Made by a program: the position numbers and the translations under genes. From the NCBI GenBank assembly GCA_035760965.1, contig DASTRY010000044.1, positions 62,001 to 126,000 on the forward strand: a DNA stretch of 64,000 nucleotides, read 5' to 3'. Positions 9,603-18,475 of the stretch are shown here, piece by piece. The notes beneath the pieces were generated by a model. It was not told the DNA's origin. It saw only the letters and a program-made list of their open reading frames with translations, and did no database searches. Position 1 is the stretch's first letter, and every line of letters begins with the position of its first letter. This DNA is from JADGHX01 sp035760965 (lineage in GTDB: Bacteria > Pseudomonadota > Gammaproteobacteria > Steroidobacterales > Steroidobacteraceae).

Positions 9603-9670
9603 GGCGGGGATAGGCCGTCAATAATTTATTCTTGCATTGTCTCGTCAAGGAAGAGACTATTCTGAGTCAG
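9603..9670. promoter_or_regulatory. Divergent promoter region between the two arms of the peptide-utilisation locus
   Basis: This 68-bp gap between two divergent operons is clearly more AT-rich than its surroundings (it contains AATAATTTATT). On the minus strand TTGACG (9648-9643) lies 17 bases from ATTATT, an acceptable -35/-10 pair for the leftward operon. On the plus strand TTGCAT (9632-9637) with ACTATT 18 bases on is a weaker candidate very close to the ATG at 9671. The RpiR-type regulator encoded in the rightward operon would be expected to act here, but no clear palindromic operator is visible. Confidence 0.4.
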
Positions 9671-11071
9671 ATGAGGCGACCGCAACACATCTCTATTACC
9701 GGCGTGCTGGCGCTCGTCGTCCTGGCCGCCTGCGTTTCGCCCCCGCAGCCCCCGCCGATTCCGCCGAGCGCAGTGATCGGGGTGCGCGACGCCCAACTGA
9801 CTCCCGACTACTGGATCGCGCGGGACGCGAATTCGCGGCGCATCGTGCTCGACGCGGAAGCCATCGCCGCGCAAAACGCACGGCTGCGCGAGCTCGACCC
9901 ATCGGTACACGACCTGGAGAATTTGCCGCAGATGCTTGCGGGCGCGGATGTGAAGCAGTGGATCGAGACGCTTTCGTCCCGTCCCGACAAGACGTTGTAC
10001 GACGACCAGGGCCGCGCGCTCTCCGCCTCGATGCTCGATGCGCTCATGAATAGCATTGCGCTCGACGCGGTGCCGCCCACGCAGCCCACGCGCTATGGGC
10101 TCGTGGTGAGGCGCGCCGATCTGCGCACCTTTCCCACGCTCATGCGCGTCTTCGATTCGCGCGACAGCACCGACATCGATCGTTTTCAGGAGAGCGCGCT
10201 TTTCCCCGGCACTCCCGTCGCCATCGTGCACGAGAGCCGTGATCGGCACTGGTGGTTCGTCGTGAGCCCGCTGTACTCGGCGTGGATCGAGAAGAGCTTC
10301 GTCGCCGAGGGCAGCGCGGAGCAGGTGCTCGAATACACGCGCCGCAAGCCGTACCTCGTCGTCACCGGCCCGACCGTGAAGACGGTGTTCACACCCGAGC
10401 GGCCGGAAGTTTCCGAGCTGCAGCTCGACATGGGTGTGCGCGTGCCGGTGCTCGCCGACTGGCCGCCGAGCAAGCTCGTCAACGGCCAGCACCCGTACAC
10501 CGCGCACGTCATCGAGTTGCCCACGCGCGCGGCGGATGGCTCGCTGCGATTCGCGCCGGCACTGCTCCCGAAAACGGCGGATACCGCGAGCGACTACTTG
10601 CCGCTCAGCCAGGCGAACGTCGTGCGGCAGGGCTTCAAATTCCTCGGCGAACGCTACGGCTGGGGCCACTCTTACAACGCGCGCGACTGCAGCGGCTTCG
10701 TGTCCGAGGTGTATCGCAGCTTCGGTGTGCAGCTCCCGCGGAATACGCGCGATCAGGCCACGAGCCCCGCGCTGAACCGCATCGTCTTCACGAGCGCCGA
10801 CGATCATGCGCGGCGGGTCGCCGTGTTGCGCGAGCTGGATGTCGGCGACCTCATCTATATTCCCGGTCACGTCATGATGGTGATCGGTCACGACGACGGC
10901 ATGCCCTACGTGATCCACGACACGACCGGCATCAGCTACCGCGACGGCACGGGCAGCGTGCGGCGCGTGGCGCTGAACGGCGTTTCGGTGACGCCGCTCA
11001 GCCCGCTGCTGCTCGGGAAGGATCAGCCGCTCGTCGACCGCATCACCAGCATTCTGCGTGTCCGCCGCTAG
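9671..11071 (+). CDS. NlpC/P60 family lipoprotein endopeptidase with SH3 domain
   Basis: A 466-residue lipoprotein (lipobox LAAC at ~18-21, then a Pro-rich linker). An SH3-like region in the middle (SPLYSAWIEKSFV) precedes a C-terminal NlpC/P60 domain with ARDCSGFVSEV (nucleophile C340), IPGHVMMVIGHD (His) and a third polar residue in YVIHDT. The arrangement matches dipeptidyl-peptidase VI/YkfC-type enzymes, which cut the gamma-D-Glu-diamino acid bond of murein peptides and release L-Ala-D-Glu. The next gene encodes the epimerase for exactly that dipeptide. An open frame extends upstream to 9632, but the ATG at 9671 gives a proper lipoprotein signal and was chosen. Confidence 0.88.
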   Translation: MRRPQHISITGVLALVVLAACVSPPQPPPIPPSAVIGVRDAQLTPDYWIARDANSRRIVLDAEAIAAQNARLRELDPSVHDLENLPQMLAGADVKQWIETLSSRPDKTLYDDQGRALSASMLDALMNSIALDAVPPTQPTRYGLVVRRADLRTFPTLMRVFDSRDSTDIDRFQESALFPGTPVAIVHESRDRHWWFVVSPLYSAWIEKSFVAEGSAEQVLEYTRRKPYLVVTGPTVKTVFTPERPEVSELQLDMGVRVPVLADWPPSKLVNGQHPYTAHVIELPTRAADGSLRFAPALLPKTADTASDYLPLSQANVVRQGFKFLGERYGWGHSYNARDCSGFVSEVYRSFGVQLPRNTRDQATSPALNRIVFTSADDHARRVAVLRELDVGDLIYIPGHVMMVIGHDDGMPYVIHDTTGISYRDGTGSVRRVALNGVSVTPLSPLLLGKDQPLVDRITSILRVRR

Positions 11072-11089
11072 AGGCCGCGAGAGAACGAC

Positions 11090-12187
11090 ATGAAAATAAC
11101 GGACATTCGCTTCGGCATGCTGCGCGTGCCCCTGAAGACGCCCTTCAAGACGGCGCTGCGCACGGTCGACACGATCGAGGACATCGTCGTGACCGTGCAC
11201 ACCGATACGGGCCACGTGGGCTACGGCGAAGCGCCGGCGACGGCGGTCATCACCGGCGACACCCACGGCTCGATCGTCGAGGCGATTCGCAAGATCATCG
11301 CGCCGCGCCTCATCGGGCAGGAGGTCGCGAACCTGAACCGCATCACCCGTCTCATCCAGACGGCGCTCGAGAAGAATTCGAGCGCGAAGGCGGCAGTGGA
11401 GATCGCCGTGTACGATCTCTTCGGCCAGCTCTACGGCGCGCCGCTCTACAAGATGCTCGGCGGCGGCGACCCGGTCATCACGACGGACATCACGATCAGC
11501 GTCGACTACATCGACAAGATGGTTGCGGACTCGCTCGCCGCGGTCGAGCGCGGGTTCGAGTCGCTGAAGATCAAAGTCGGCAAGGACATCGAGCTCGATG
11601 TCGAGCGCGTGAAGGCGATCTACACCGCGGTGGAAGATCGCGCGCTGCTGCGCGTCGACGCGAATCAGGCCTGGACGGCGAAGCAGGCGGTGTTCGCCAT
11701 TCAGACGCTGGAGGATGCCGGCGTGCGCATGGAGCTGGTCGAGCAGCCGGTGAAGGCGCAGGACCTCGAAGGCATGAAATACGTCACCGAGCGCGTGCAC
11801 ACGCCGATCATGGCCGACGAGAGTGTGTTCGGGCCGACGGAAGTGATCGATCTCATCCGCATGCGCGCCGCCGACATCATCAACATCAAGCTCATGAAGA
11901 CGGGCGGCATCTCGAACGCGCTGCACATCGCCGATATCGCGGCCATGTATCAGATCGAGTGCATGATCGGCTGCATGGTGGAGACCAGCATCAGCGTCGC
12001 CGCCGCGGCGCACGTTGCCGTCGCGAAAGCGGACGTCATCACGAAGGTGGACCTCGATGGCCCCTCGCTGTGCAAGTTCAACCCGGTGGACGGCGGCGTC
12101 CTCTTCAACGACTCGGAGATTTCCGTGACGGACGCGCCGGGGCTCGGCATCCGCGAGATTCGCGGCCTCGAACCGATTCCTGCGTAA
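11090..12187 (+). CDS. L-Ala-D/L-Glu epimerase (dipeptide epimerase)
   Basis: A 365-residue enolase-superfamily enzyme of the muconate-lactonising subgroup. Visible catalytic features are the KxK motif in SLKIKVGKD, metal ligands in RVDANQAW, LVEQPV and MADES, and the second lysine in NIKLMKTGG. This set, together with an adjacent NlpC/P60 peptidase, is typical of L-Ala-D/L-Glu epimerases (YkfB/YcjG), which convert murein-derived L-Ala-D-Glu to L-Ala-L-Glu for ordinary peptidases. It is cytoplasmic, with no signal peptide. It starts 18 bp after the peptidase gene and its TAA overlaps the next ATG. Other dipeptide specificities within the family cannot be excluded from sequence. Confidence 0.88.
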   Translation: MKITDIRFGMLRVPLKTPFKTALRTVDTIEDIVVTVHTDTGHVGYGEAPATAVITGDTHGSIVEAIRKIIAPRLIGQEVANLNRITRLIQTALEKNSSAKAAVEIAVYDLFGQLYGAPLYKMLGGGDPVITTDITISVDYIDKMVADSLAAVERGFESLKIKVGKDIELDVERVKAIYTAVEDRALLRVDANQAWTAKQAVFAIQTLEDAGVRMELVEQPVKAQDLEGMKYVTERVHTPIMADESVFGPTEVIDLIRMRAADIINIKLMKTGGISNALHIADIAAMYQIECMIGCMVETSISVAAAAHVAVAKADVITKVDLDGPSLCKFNPVDGGVLFNDSEISVTDAPGLGIREIRGLEPIPA

Positions 12188-13035
12188 TGTCCTCGCTTCT
12201 GAAAATCCGCGCCGAGCGCGATCAGATGTCCGCGATCGAGCGGCGCATCGCGGATTTCATCCTGGAGAACGCGCACCTGCTGCGCGACTACTCCTCGCAG
12301 CAGCTCGCGAACTCGCTGCGTATCAGCCAGTCGAGCGTCGTCAAGTTCAGCCAGAAGCTCGGGTTCAAGGGCTATCCGGACCTGAAGGTGTCGGTCAGCG
12401 AGGCGGTGGCGCGCGAGAACGGCAGCGGCGAGGCGCGGGCGGCGGTGCCGACGCGCGATGCGCCGCAGGCGGCGCTGGCCGAGGCGCTCTGGCGCAGCAA
12501 GTCGCACGCGGAGGAGGAGACGCGCCTCATCAACACCCCTGCGACGATCTCAAAGATTGCGCGCGCGCTCGATGCCGCAGGAAAGGTCTTCTGCCTCGGC
12601 GTCGGCGAGGACGCGGTGCCGGCCGGCGCCTTCGCCATGAAGCTCGCGCTGCTCGGCGTCCCGGCCCTGCATCATTCCGATCCGGTGCTCATGAGCTCGA
12701 GCCTCTCCATCGCGGCGGAGGACGACGTGCTCATCGTGTTCTCGGAGCACGGCAAGCAGCACGCGCTCAGCCAGATCGCGCGGCAGTTCCGCGAGCGCAA
12801 GGGGAAAGTCGTGTCGGTCACGCGGCACAGCGCGAATCCGCTTCGCGCGCACGCGGACATGTCGTTGCTCGTCTCCGCGCACGACGAGCGCGCGCACATC
12901 GAGCCGCTGCTCTATCAGGCAGCCTTGCAGCACTTGCTGGACCTCGTGTTCGTGCAACTCTGCGAAGAGGGCGACGGGCGGCTCGAGCGCTTCGGCGCCA
13001 GTCTCGATCGTATCCAACGTCTGCTCGAGCCCTGA
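12187..13035 (+). CDS. MurR/RpiR family transcriptional regulator
   Basis: A 282-residue regulator. An N-terminal HTH_6 domain (residues ~1-78; QQLANSLRISQSSVVKFSQ is the recognition region) is followed by a SIS sugar-phosphate-binding domain at ~125-255. The ATG overlaps the epimerase TAA (TAATG), so the two are co-translated. Family members such as MurR sense MurNAc-6-phosphate; here the surrounding genes deal with peptides, so the ligand may be a murein catabolite or a sugar phosphate linked to it. It probably autoregulates its own operon and may also control the divergent arm. Family assignment is firm; the ligand is inferred. Confidence 0.88.
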   Translation: MSSLLKIRAERDQMSAIERRIADFILENAHLLRDYSSQQLANSLRISQSSVVKFSQKLGFKGYPDLKVSVSEAVARENGSGEARAAVPTRDAPQAALAEALWRSKSHAEEETRLINTPATISKIARALDAAGKVFCLGVGEDAVPAGAFAMKLALLGVPALHHSDPVLMSSSLSIAAEDDVLIVFSEHGKQHALSQIARQFRERKGKVVSVTRHSANPLRAHADMSLLVSAHDERAHIEPLLYQAALQHLLDLVFVQLCEEGDGRLERFGASLDRIQRLLEP

Positions 13036-13044
13036 CCCGCCGCA

Positions 13045-14430
13045 ATGTCTCCGACGGCGCGCGTACTGTTGGGTCTCGCGAGTGGCGCGGCGCTCGGCAT
13101 CGGGCTTGCGCTGTGGAATCCGTCGCTCGCCGCGTCCGCCGCAAGTCTCGTTCAACCGATCGGACGGCTGTGGTTGAATGCGCTGCAGATGACCGTCGTG
13201 CCGCTCGTCGTTGCACTGGTGGTCGTTGGCGTGGCGGCGACGAGCGACGCGGCGGCATCCGGACGTACCGCGCGGCGCGCGATGGTCGTCTTTCTCGTGC
13301 TGCTGAGCGCCGGTGCGGCATTCGCGGCGTTCTGGGCGCCGTTCCAGCTCACCTTCCTGCCGCGCGACCCGGCGCTCATCGAGTCCTTCCGCGCGGCGGT
13401 CGGCACGCCCACCGCCGTGTCGGGCGCGCCGCCGAGCTTCGGCGACTGGTTCACGGCCATCATCCCCAGCAACGCGATCGCCGCAGCGGCGCAGAACGCC
13501 ATGCTGTCGCTCGTCGTGTTCGCGCTGTTCTTCGGCTTTGCGCTGACGCGGATCGCCGCGCCCCGTCGCGCGCAAGCCGTCGAGCTGTTCCAGACGCTCG
13601 CCGAGACGATGGTCGTGATCGTGCGCTGGGTGCTGTGGGCAGCGCCGCTCGGCGTGTTCGCGCTTGCGCTGACCGTGTGTGTCAACGCGGGAGTGAGCGT
13701 ACTCAGCGCGCTCGGGTGGTACATCCTCGCGCAATGCGGCTTGTATCTACTGGTCACGCTTGCGCTGTATGCCGTGGCGGTACTCGGCGGCGGCCAGTCG
13801 TTGCGACGGTTCGCGGCAGCAATCGTGCCGGCTCAGGTGATTGCCGTGAGCACGCAGTCCTCGCTCGCCACGTTGCCGGCGATGGTGGAGACTGCGCAGA
13901 CGCGTCTCGGCTGTGCGCGAGAAGTGACATCGCTCGTCTTGCCCATGGCGGTGTCGTTGTTTCGGATGACGAGCCCCGTGCAGTACATCGGCGTTTCCTC
14001 GTACATCGCTTGGATTTATGGCGTCGATCTGCCCGCGCCGCAGCTCGCCGTTGCCGCCGCGTTGGCCGTCGTGATCAGCCTGGGCTCGGTGGGGTTGCCG
14101 GGGCAGGTGAGCCTCATGGCCATGAACATGCCGGTCGTGCAGTCGCTGGGTTTGCCGATCGCGCCGCTCGGCCTGATGCTGGCGGTCGAGACGATCCCCG
14201 ACGCGTTCGCAACGCTCGGCAACGTGACGGGCGACCTGGCCGCGACGACCGTCGTGTCACGCAGTGTGGGCGCGGCGGCTCAGCCGCTCGCGACAGCGGA
14301 TGGCGCTGGCATCGCCACGCGCACTGAAGCCACCGACTCTTCGGCGCCGCGCGCGAGCGATGGTCGCGGATGCGGGGATGGCATAGCCGTTCCCCCGGCT
14401 TCGGTCACCGAGTCTTCCGTCGACCCATGA
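13045..14430 (+). CDS. Dicarboxylate/amino acid:cation symporter (SLC1/DAACS family)
   Basis: A 461-residue membrane protein with at least eight hydrophobic segments and two re-entrant loop regions; the serine-rich loop is VSTQSSLATLP and the second loop carries VGLPGQVSLM. The family moves glutamate, aspartate or C4-dicarboxylates with Na+ or H+. The C-terminal ~45 residues are an unusual hydrophilic Ala/Ser/Thr-rich extension. The stop overlaps the next start (ATGA). In this operon it probably imports glutamate, D-amino acids or small peptide products; a second, more DctA-like paralogue lies at 24409-25695. Confidence 0.85.
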   Translation: MSPTARVLLGLASGAALGIGLALWNPSLAASAASLVQPIGRLWLNALQMTVVPLVVALVVVGVAATSDAAASGRTARRAMVVFLVLLSAGAAFAAFWAPFQLTFLPRDPALIESFRAAVGTPTAVSGAPPSFGDWFTAIIPSNAIAAAAQNAMLSLVVFALFFGFALTRIAAPRRAQAVELFQTLAETMVVIVRWVLWAAPLGVFALALTVCVNAGVSVLSALGWYILAQCGLYLLVTLALYAVAVLGGGQSLRRFAAAIVPAQVIAVSTQSSLATLPAMVETAQTRLGCAREVTSLVLPMAVSLFRMTSPVQYIGVSSYIAWIYGVDLPAPQLAVAAALAVVISLGSVGLPGQVSLMAMNMPVVQSLGLPIAPLGLMLAVETIPDAFATLGNVTGDLAATTVVSRSVGAAAQPLATADGAGIATRTEATDSSAPRASDGRGCGDGIAVPPASVTESSVDP

Positions 14431-15572
14431 ACGACACACTGGATTCAGATGTCCTCGTCATCGGCGCCGGTATCGCGGGCACATCGACGGCCTACTTCCT
14501 CGCGCCGTACGCAACGGTTCGCGTTCTCGAACGCGAACCTTATCCGGGCATGCACTCCACGGGCCGCTCGGCCGCGCTGTTCAGCGCGACCTACGGGCCG
14601 CCGCAGGTGCGCACGTTGACGCGCGCCAGCCGCGCGTTCTTCGAGCATCCGCCGCAGGGCTTCGCCGAGAACCCGATCCTCACGCCGCGCGGGGTGCTTA
14701 CATTCGGCTCCGCTGCACAGGCGTCTGAAATCGAAGCGCTCTACGCGGCGATCCATCCGCACCTGCCGCGCGCGAGGATTCTGCACGGTGCGGATATTCG
14801 TGCGCTGGTACCGGTGCTCGAGCCTTCCGCCGCCGAGATCGCTTTGTTCGATCCCGATGCCGCCGACATGGATGTGAACGCGCTCCACCAGGGCTTCCTG
14901 CGCGGCCTCAAAGCCCGCGGCGGCGAGCTGCTGTGCGGTGTGGACATCCGCTCGATCCGGCAGGCGCAAGGCTATTGGTGCGTCGAAACCGCGGAGCGAG
15001 TTTTTCGCGCGCCGCTGCTCATCAACGCTGCGGGCGCATGGGTGGATCAGGTGGCTGTGCAAGCGGGGGTCGCGCCGCTCGGCATCGAGCCGCGCCGTCG
15101 TTCAGCATTTCTGTTCGCGCCGCCGGCAGGAATGCAAACGGCGCACTGGCCGTTCGTCGTCGACGCGGAGGAGAGCTTCTACTTCAAGCCCGACGCCGGG
15201 CTCCTGCTCGGATCCCCGGCAAACGCCGACCCCGTCCCGCCGCACGATGTGCAACCCGAAGACCTCGATATCGCGATCGCGATCGATCGCATCGAGCACG
15301 CCACGTCCTTGCGCATCGAGCGGCCGATCCGCGCGTGGGCCGGATTGCGCTCGTTCGTCGCGGATGGGGAGCTCGTCGGCGGTTTCGCGCAGGATGCGCC
15401 GGGATTCTTCTGGGTCGCCGCGCTCGGCGGCTACGGGATTCAGACGTGCGCCGCGATGGGCGAGGCCTGCGCACATCTCGCGCTGGGTCGCGCGCTGCCC
15501 ACGCACCTGAGCGAAGCCGGCATCACGGCGCAAGTGCTGGCGCCGCGCGCGCCGCACCGTTCATTCACGTAG
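14427..15572 (+). CDS. FAD-dependent oxidoreductase of the D-amino-acid oxidase (DAO) family
   Basis: A 381-residue flavoprotein with an N-terminal Rossmann fingerprint (VLVIGAGIAGTSTAYFLA), the following HSTGRSAALF loop typical of glycine/D-amino acid oxidases, and a C-terminal GGYGIQTCAAMGE FAD segment. It has no signal peptide. ATG at 14427 overlaps the symporter's TGA. In this operon it could deaminate D-amino acids (for example D-Glu or D-Ala) released from murein peptides; dehydrogenase versus oxidase and the exact substrate cannot be told from sequence. It meets the leftward Old Yellow Enzyme gene tail to tail with an 8-bp overlap. Confidence 0.85.
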   Translation: MNDTLDSDVLVIGAGIAGTSTAYFLAPYATVRVLEREPYPGMHSTGRSAALFSATYGPPQVRTLTRASRAFFEHPPQGFAENPILTPRGVLTFGSAAQASEIEALYAAIHPHLPRARILHGADIRALVPVLEPSAAEIALFDPDAADMDVNALHQGFLRGLKARGGELLCGVDIRSIRQAQGYWCVETAERVFRAPLLINAAGAWVDQVAVQAGVAPLGIEPRRRSAFLFAPPAGMQTAHWPFVVDAEESFYFKPDAGLLLGSPANADPVPPHDVQPEDLDIAIAIDRIEHATSLRIERPIRAWAGLRSFVADGELVGGFAQDAPGFFWVAALGGYGIQTCAAMGEACAHLALGRALPTHLSEAGITAQVLAPRAPHRSFT

Positions 15573-16665
15573 CGTTGGCGAACAATCTTTCGTGGCCGCG
15601 CGGCGCGGCTCGCCAGTACTGCGGCGGAGCAGTCACACTCGCGCCGAGCGCCGCCGCAGCGTGCCACGGCCAGCGCGGGTCGTAGAGCATCGCGCGCGCG
15701 AGCGCGACCATATCGGCGTCGTCGTTCGCGACGATCTCCTCCGCCTGGCGCGGCTCGGTGATGAGCCCGACCGCGATCGTGGTCACGCCCGCCGCGTGCT
15801 TGACGGCGCGCGCAAACGGCACCTGATAGCCGGGTGCCAGCGGAACCTTCTGTGCCGGCGAGAGCCCGCCGGAGGACACGTCCACGAAGTCCACGCCGCG
15901 GCGCTGCAGCGCCTTCGCGAACGCGAGGGTCTGCTCGAGGTCCCAGCCGCCCTCGACCCAATCCGTCGCGGACACGCGCACACCGACTGGCTTCGACGCC
16001 GGGAACGCGGCGCGCACGATGTCGAAGATTTCGAGCGGGAAGCGCATGCGATTTTCCAGCGACCCGCCGTACTCGTCCGTACGCCGATTGCTGAGCGGCG
16101 AGAGGAATTGGTGCAGCAGATAGCCGTGCGCCGCATGGATCTCGATCGTATCGAGATCGAGCCGGGCGGCACGCGCCGCGGCTTGCGCGAACGCATCGCG
16201 TACCCGTTGCAGCCCCGCCGTATCGAGCGCGATGGGCGCGACGTCGCCCTCTTTGTAAGGCAGAGCCGACGGCGCCCAAGGAGTCCAGCCATCGCTTGCA
16301 GTCGTGATTTGCCCGCCGCCTTCCCAGGGCACTCGCGTCGACGCCTTGCGTCCCGCGTGCGCGAGCTGAATACCGATGAGAACGTTCGAGTAGTTGCGGA
16401 TCGTGGCCACCACTCGCCCGAGCGCTTCCTCCGTCGCATCGTCGTACAGGCCGAGATCCGCCGGGCTGATGCGCCCCTCGGGCTCGACGGCGGTCGCTTC
16501 GGTGAACAGCAATCCCGCGCCGGAAAGGGCGAGATGGCCGAGGTGCACCGTGTGCCAATCCGTCGCGGCGCCGTTCTCGGCGGAGTACTGGCACATCGGC
16601 GAGACGACGATGCGATTCGCCGCGGTGAGGTCGCGTAGCGTGAAAGGAGAGAACAACTTGCTCAT
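15565..16665 (-). CDS. NADH:flavin oxidoreductase, Old Yellow Enzyme family (YqjM-like)
   Basis: A 366-residue FMN-binding TIM barrel. The active-site cysteine of the YqjM/thermophilic-like class is in SPMCQYSA (C25), the substrate-binding histidines are in EIHAAHGYLLHQFLSP, and SNRRTDEYGGSLENR is the standard family motif. These enzymes reduce activated C=C bonds of enones and xenobiotics with NAD(P)H. The gene is monocistronic, convergent with the DAO gene and divergent from the carotenoid oxygenase. The 170-bp divergent gap contains TTTTATATATGG (around 16708-16719), the most promoter-like AT-rich spot there. Confidence 0.93.
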   Translation of the reverse strand: MSKLFSPFTLRDLTAANRIVVSPMCQYSAENGAATDWHTVHLGHLALSGAGLLFTEATAVEPEGRISPADLGLYDDATEEALGRVVATIRNYSNVLIGIQLAHAGRKASTRVPWEGGGQITTASDGWTPWAPSALPYKEGDVAPIALDTAGLQRVRDAFAQAAARAARLDLDTIEIHAAHGYLLHQFLSPLSNRRTDEYGGSLENRMRFPLEIFDIVRAAFPASKPVGVRVSATDWVEGGWDLEQTLAFAKALQRRGVDFVDVSSGGLSPAQKVPLAPGYQVPFARAVKHAAGVTTIAVGLITEPRQAEEIVANDDADMVALARAMLYDPRWPWHAAAALGASVTAPPQYWRAAPRGHERLFANAT

Positions 16666-16834
16666 GGGGCTTCGTCGCGTACAGCTCGTGCTTGGGATCG
16701 CTGGCGCTTTTATATATGGACGCGCATCGGCGCGGCAAAAGCCGACATCAGGGTAGCGCCCCGTCTCCCTTCGGAGGGAGTGGCGGAGTACGATCGTGCG
16801 GGGGCGCGGACGTCGCGCCGCTCAAGGAGGCGCG

Positions 16835-18283
16835 ATGGTCGATTTCTCTGATCGCCGCTCGTCGGGCAGCGCCGCACCGGCGCGCTTCGAAGTGGACCTG
16901 CGCGACTGCGAAGTTGCAGGCGAGATTCCCAAAGATCTCGATGGCGCGCTCTATCGGCTGCACATGGACTGGCTCTATCCGCCGGCGTACGCAGACGAGA
17001 CCATTCTCGCGGCCGACGGCTACATCAGCATGTTCCGCTTCAAGCGCGGCCGCGCGGACTACAAGGGGCGCTACGTGCAGACGCTGCGCTATCTGAAGCA
17101 GATCGAAGCGGGGCGCCAGCTCTACGGCTACTACCGAAATCCGTACACCGACGACCCGAGCGTGCGGAACATCGCCAACCCGGGCGCGCGTACGACCGCG
17201 AACACGACGCCGGTGATCCTCGGCGGCAAGCTGTATGCGACGAAGGAAGACGGCCTGCCGTACGAGATCGATCCGAACACGCTTGCCACGCGCGGGCAGA
17301 CGAACTTCGGCGATCGCTGGCGCAGCCAGACCTTCACTGCTCATCCCAAGCTGGATCCCGAAACCGGCGAGACGATCGCGTACGGCTACGAGGCGAGCGG
17401 GCTGTGCACGCGCGATGTATTCGTCGCGTGCTTCGACAGAGAAGGCAACATCACGCGCGAGTGGTCGTTCCAGGCGCCGCATACGAGCGAGCTCCACGAC
17501 ATGTGGCTCACGCGCGAGCACATCGTGATTCCGGGCGGCGGGCTCACGACGGACCTCGACCGGTTGCGCGCCGGCGGGCTGCACTGGATGTGGGATTCGA
17601 CGAAGCCGTCCTGGCACGCCGTCATCCCGCGCGATGGGGGCAGCGAGGACATCCGCTTCTTCTTCGGTCCGGAGCGCAGCATCGTGCACACCGCCAACGC
17701 GCGCACCGAAGGCAGCCGCATCGTGCTCGAGGGGCCGGTCGCCAACGGCAACACCTGGCCGTGGTTCACGAACCTCGACGGCAGGCCGTACACGCCCGTA
17801 CCGAATACGCTCCGGCGCATCACGCTCGATCTGCGATCGGAGCGCAGCGAGGTGCTCGAAGAGCCGCTCTTCGAGACGAACATCACGAGCTTCACCCGCA
17901 TCGACGAGCGCTTCACGACCTTGCCGTACCGCTACATCTACGTGCAGTACGCGGACTCGCGCTTCGCCAGCGGCAACCTGCTCGGCCGCACGGACGGCAA
18001 TTGCGTCGGTCGTTTCGATCTACAGACCGGCATGCTGCAACCGTATTTTCCCGGCCCGGGACGGGCTTTGCAGGAGCCAGTGTTCATCCCGCGCAGCCCG
18101 CACGCGGCGGAAGGCGAGGGATATGTCGTCGCCGTCGGTCACAACATCGCGCAGTCGACCACCGAGCTGTATCTGCTCGACGCCTTGCGCATGGAGGAGC
18201 TCGCGCGAGTGACGCTGCCGTTCCGCACGCCTCCGCAGGTCCACGGCACCTGGGGCGATCCGACGACCTTGCCGCTCGAGTAG
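16835..18283 (+). CDS. Carotenoid cleavage oxygenase / lignostilbene dioxygenase family protein
   Basis: A 482-residue seven-bladed-propeller non-haem iron oxygenase. All four iron-ligand histidines are in recognisable contexts: FTAHPKLDPETGE, TSELHDMWLTREHIV, SIVHTANA and PQVHGTWGDP. Family members cleave carotenoids, apocarotenoids or stilbenes such as lignostilbene. ATG at 16835 follows AAGGAGG with ideal spacing; an upstream in-frame ATG-like start at 16796 lacks this. No signal peptide. Bacterial forms of this length are often lignostilbene- or resveratrol-cleaving; the PQQ alcohol dehydrogenase just downstream (193 bp, same strand) would fit aromatic compound catabolism. Substrate not decidable from sequence. 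Confidence 0.9.
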   Translation: MVDFSDRRSSGSAAPARFEVDLRDCEVAGEIPKDLDGALYRLHMDWLYPPAYADETILAADGYISMFRFKRGRADYKGRYVQTLRYLKQIEAGRQLYGYYRNPYTDDPSVRNIANPGARTTANTTPVILGGKLYATKEDGLPYEIDPNTLATRGQTNFGDRWRSQTFTAHPKLDPETGETIAYGYEASGLCTRDVFVACFDREGNITREWSFQAPHTSELHDMWLTREHIVIPGGGLTTDLDRLRAGGLHWMWDSTKPSWHAVIPRDGGSEDIRFFFGPERSIVHTANARTEGSRIVLEGPVANGNTWPWFTNLDGRPYTPVPNTLRRITLDLRSERSEVLEEPLFETNITSFTRIDERFTTLPYRYIYVQYADSRFASGNLLGRTDGNCVGRFDLQTGMLQPYFPGPGRALQEPVFIPRSPHAAEGEGYVVAVGHNIAQSTTELYLLDALRMEELARVTLPFRTPPQVHGTWGDPTTLPLE

Positions 18284-18475
18284 CCTTCTCGCGACGTCCG
18301 ATATCCGAACACGCGCGCCGAGTCGCTCCGTGCGCACGTTGGACTGTGCGGGCGGCACCGCTGGGCGGACGGACGGTTGCGAATACAATCCGCCCGGACC
18401 GCAAACGCATTACACAGCCACATCGAGCTGTTCCGTCGCACCTTGATCCATCTGTTCGCGTTGTAGGGGGTTCGA

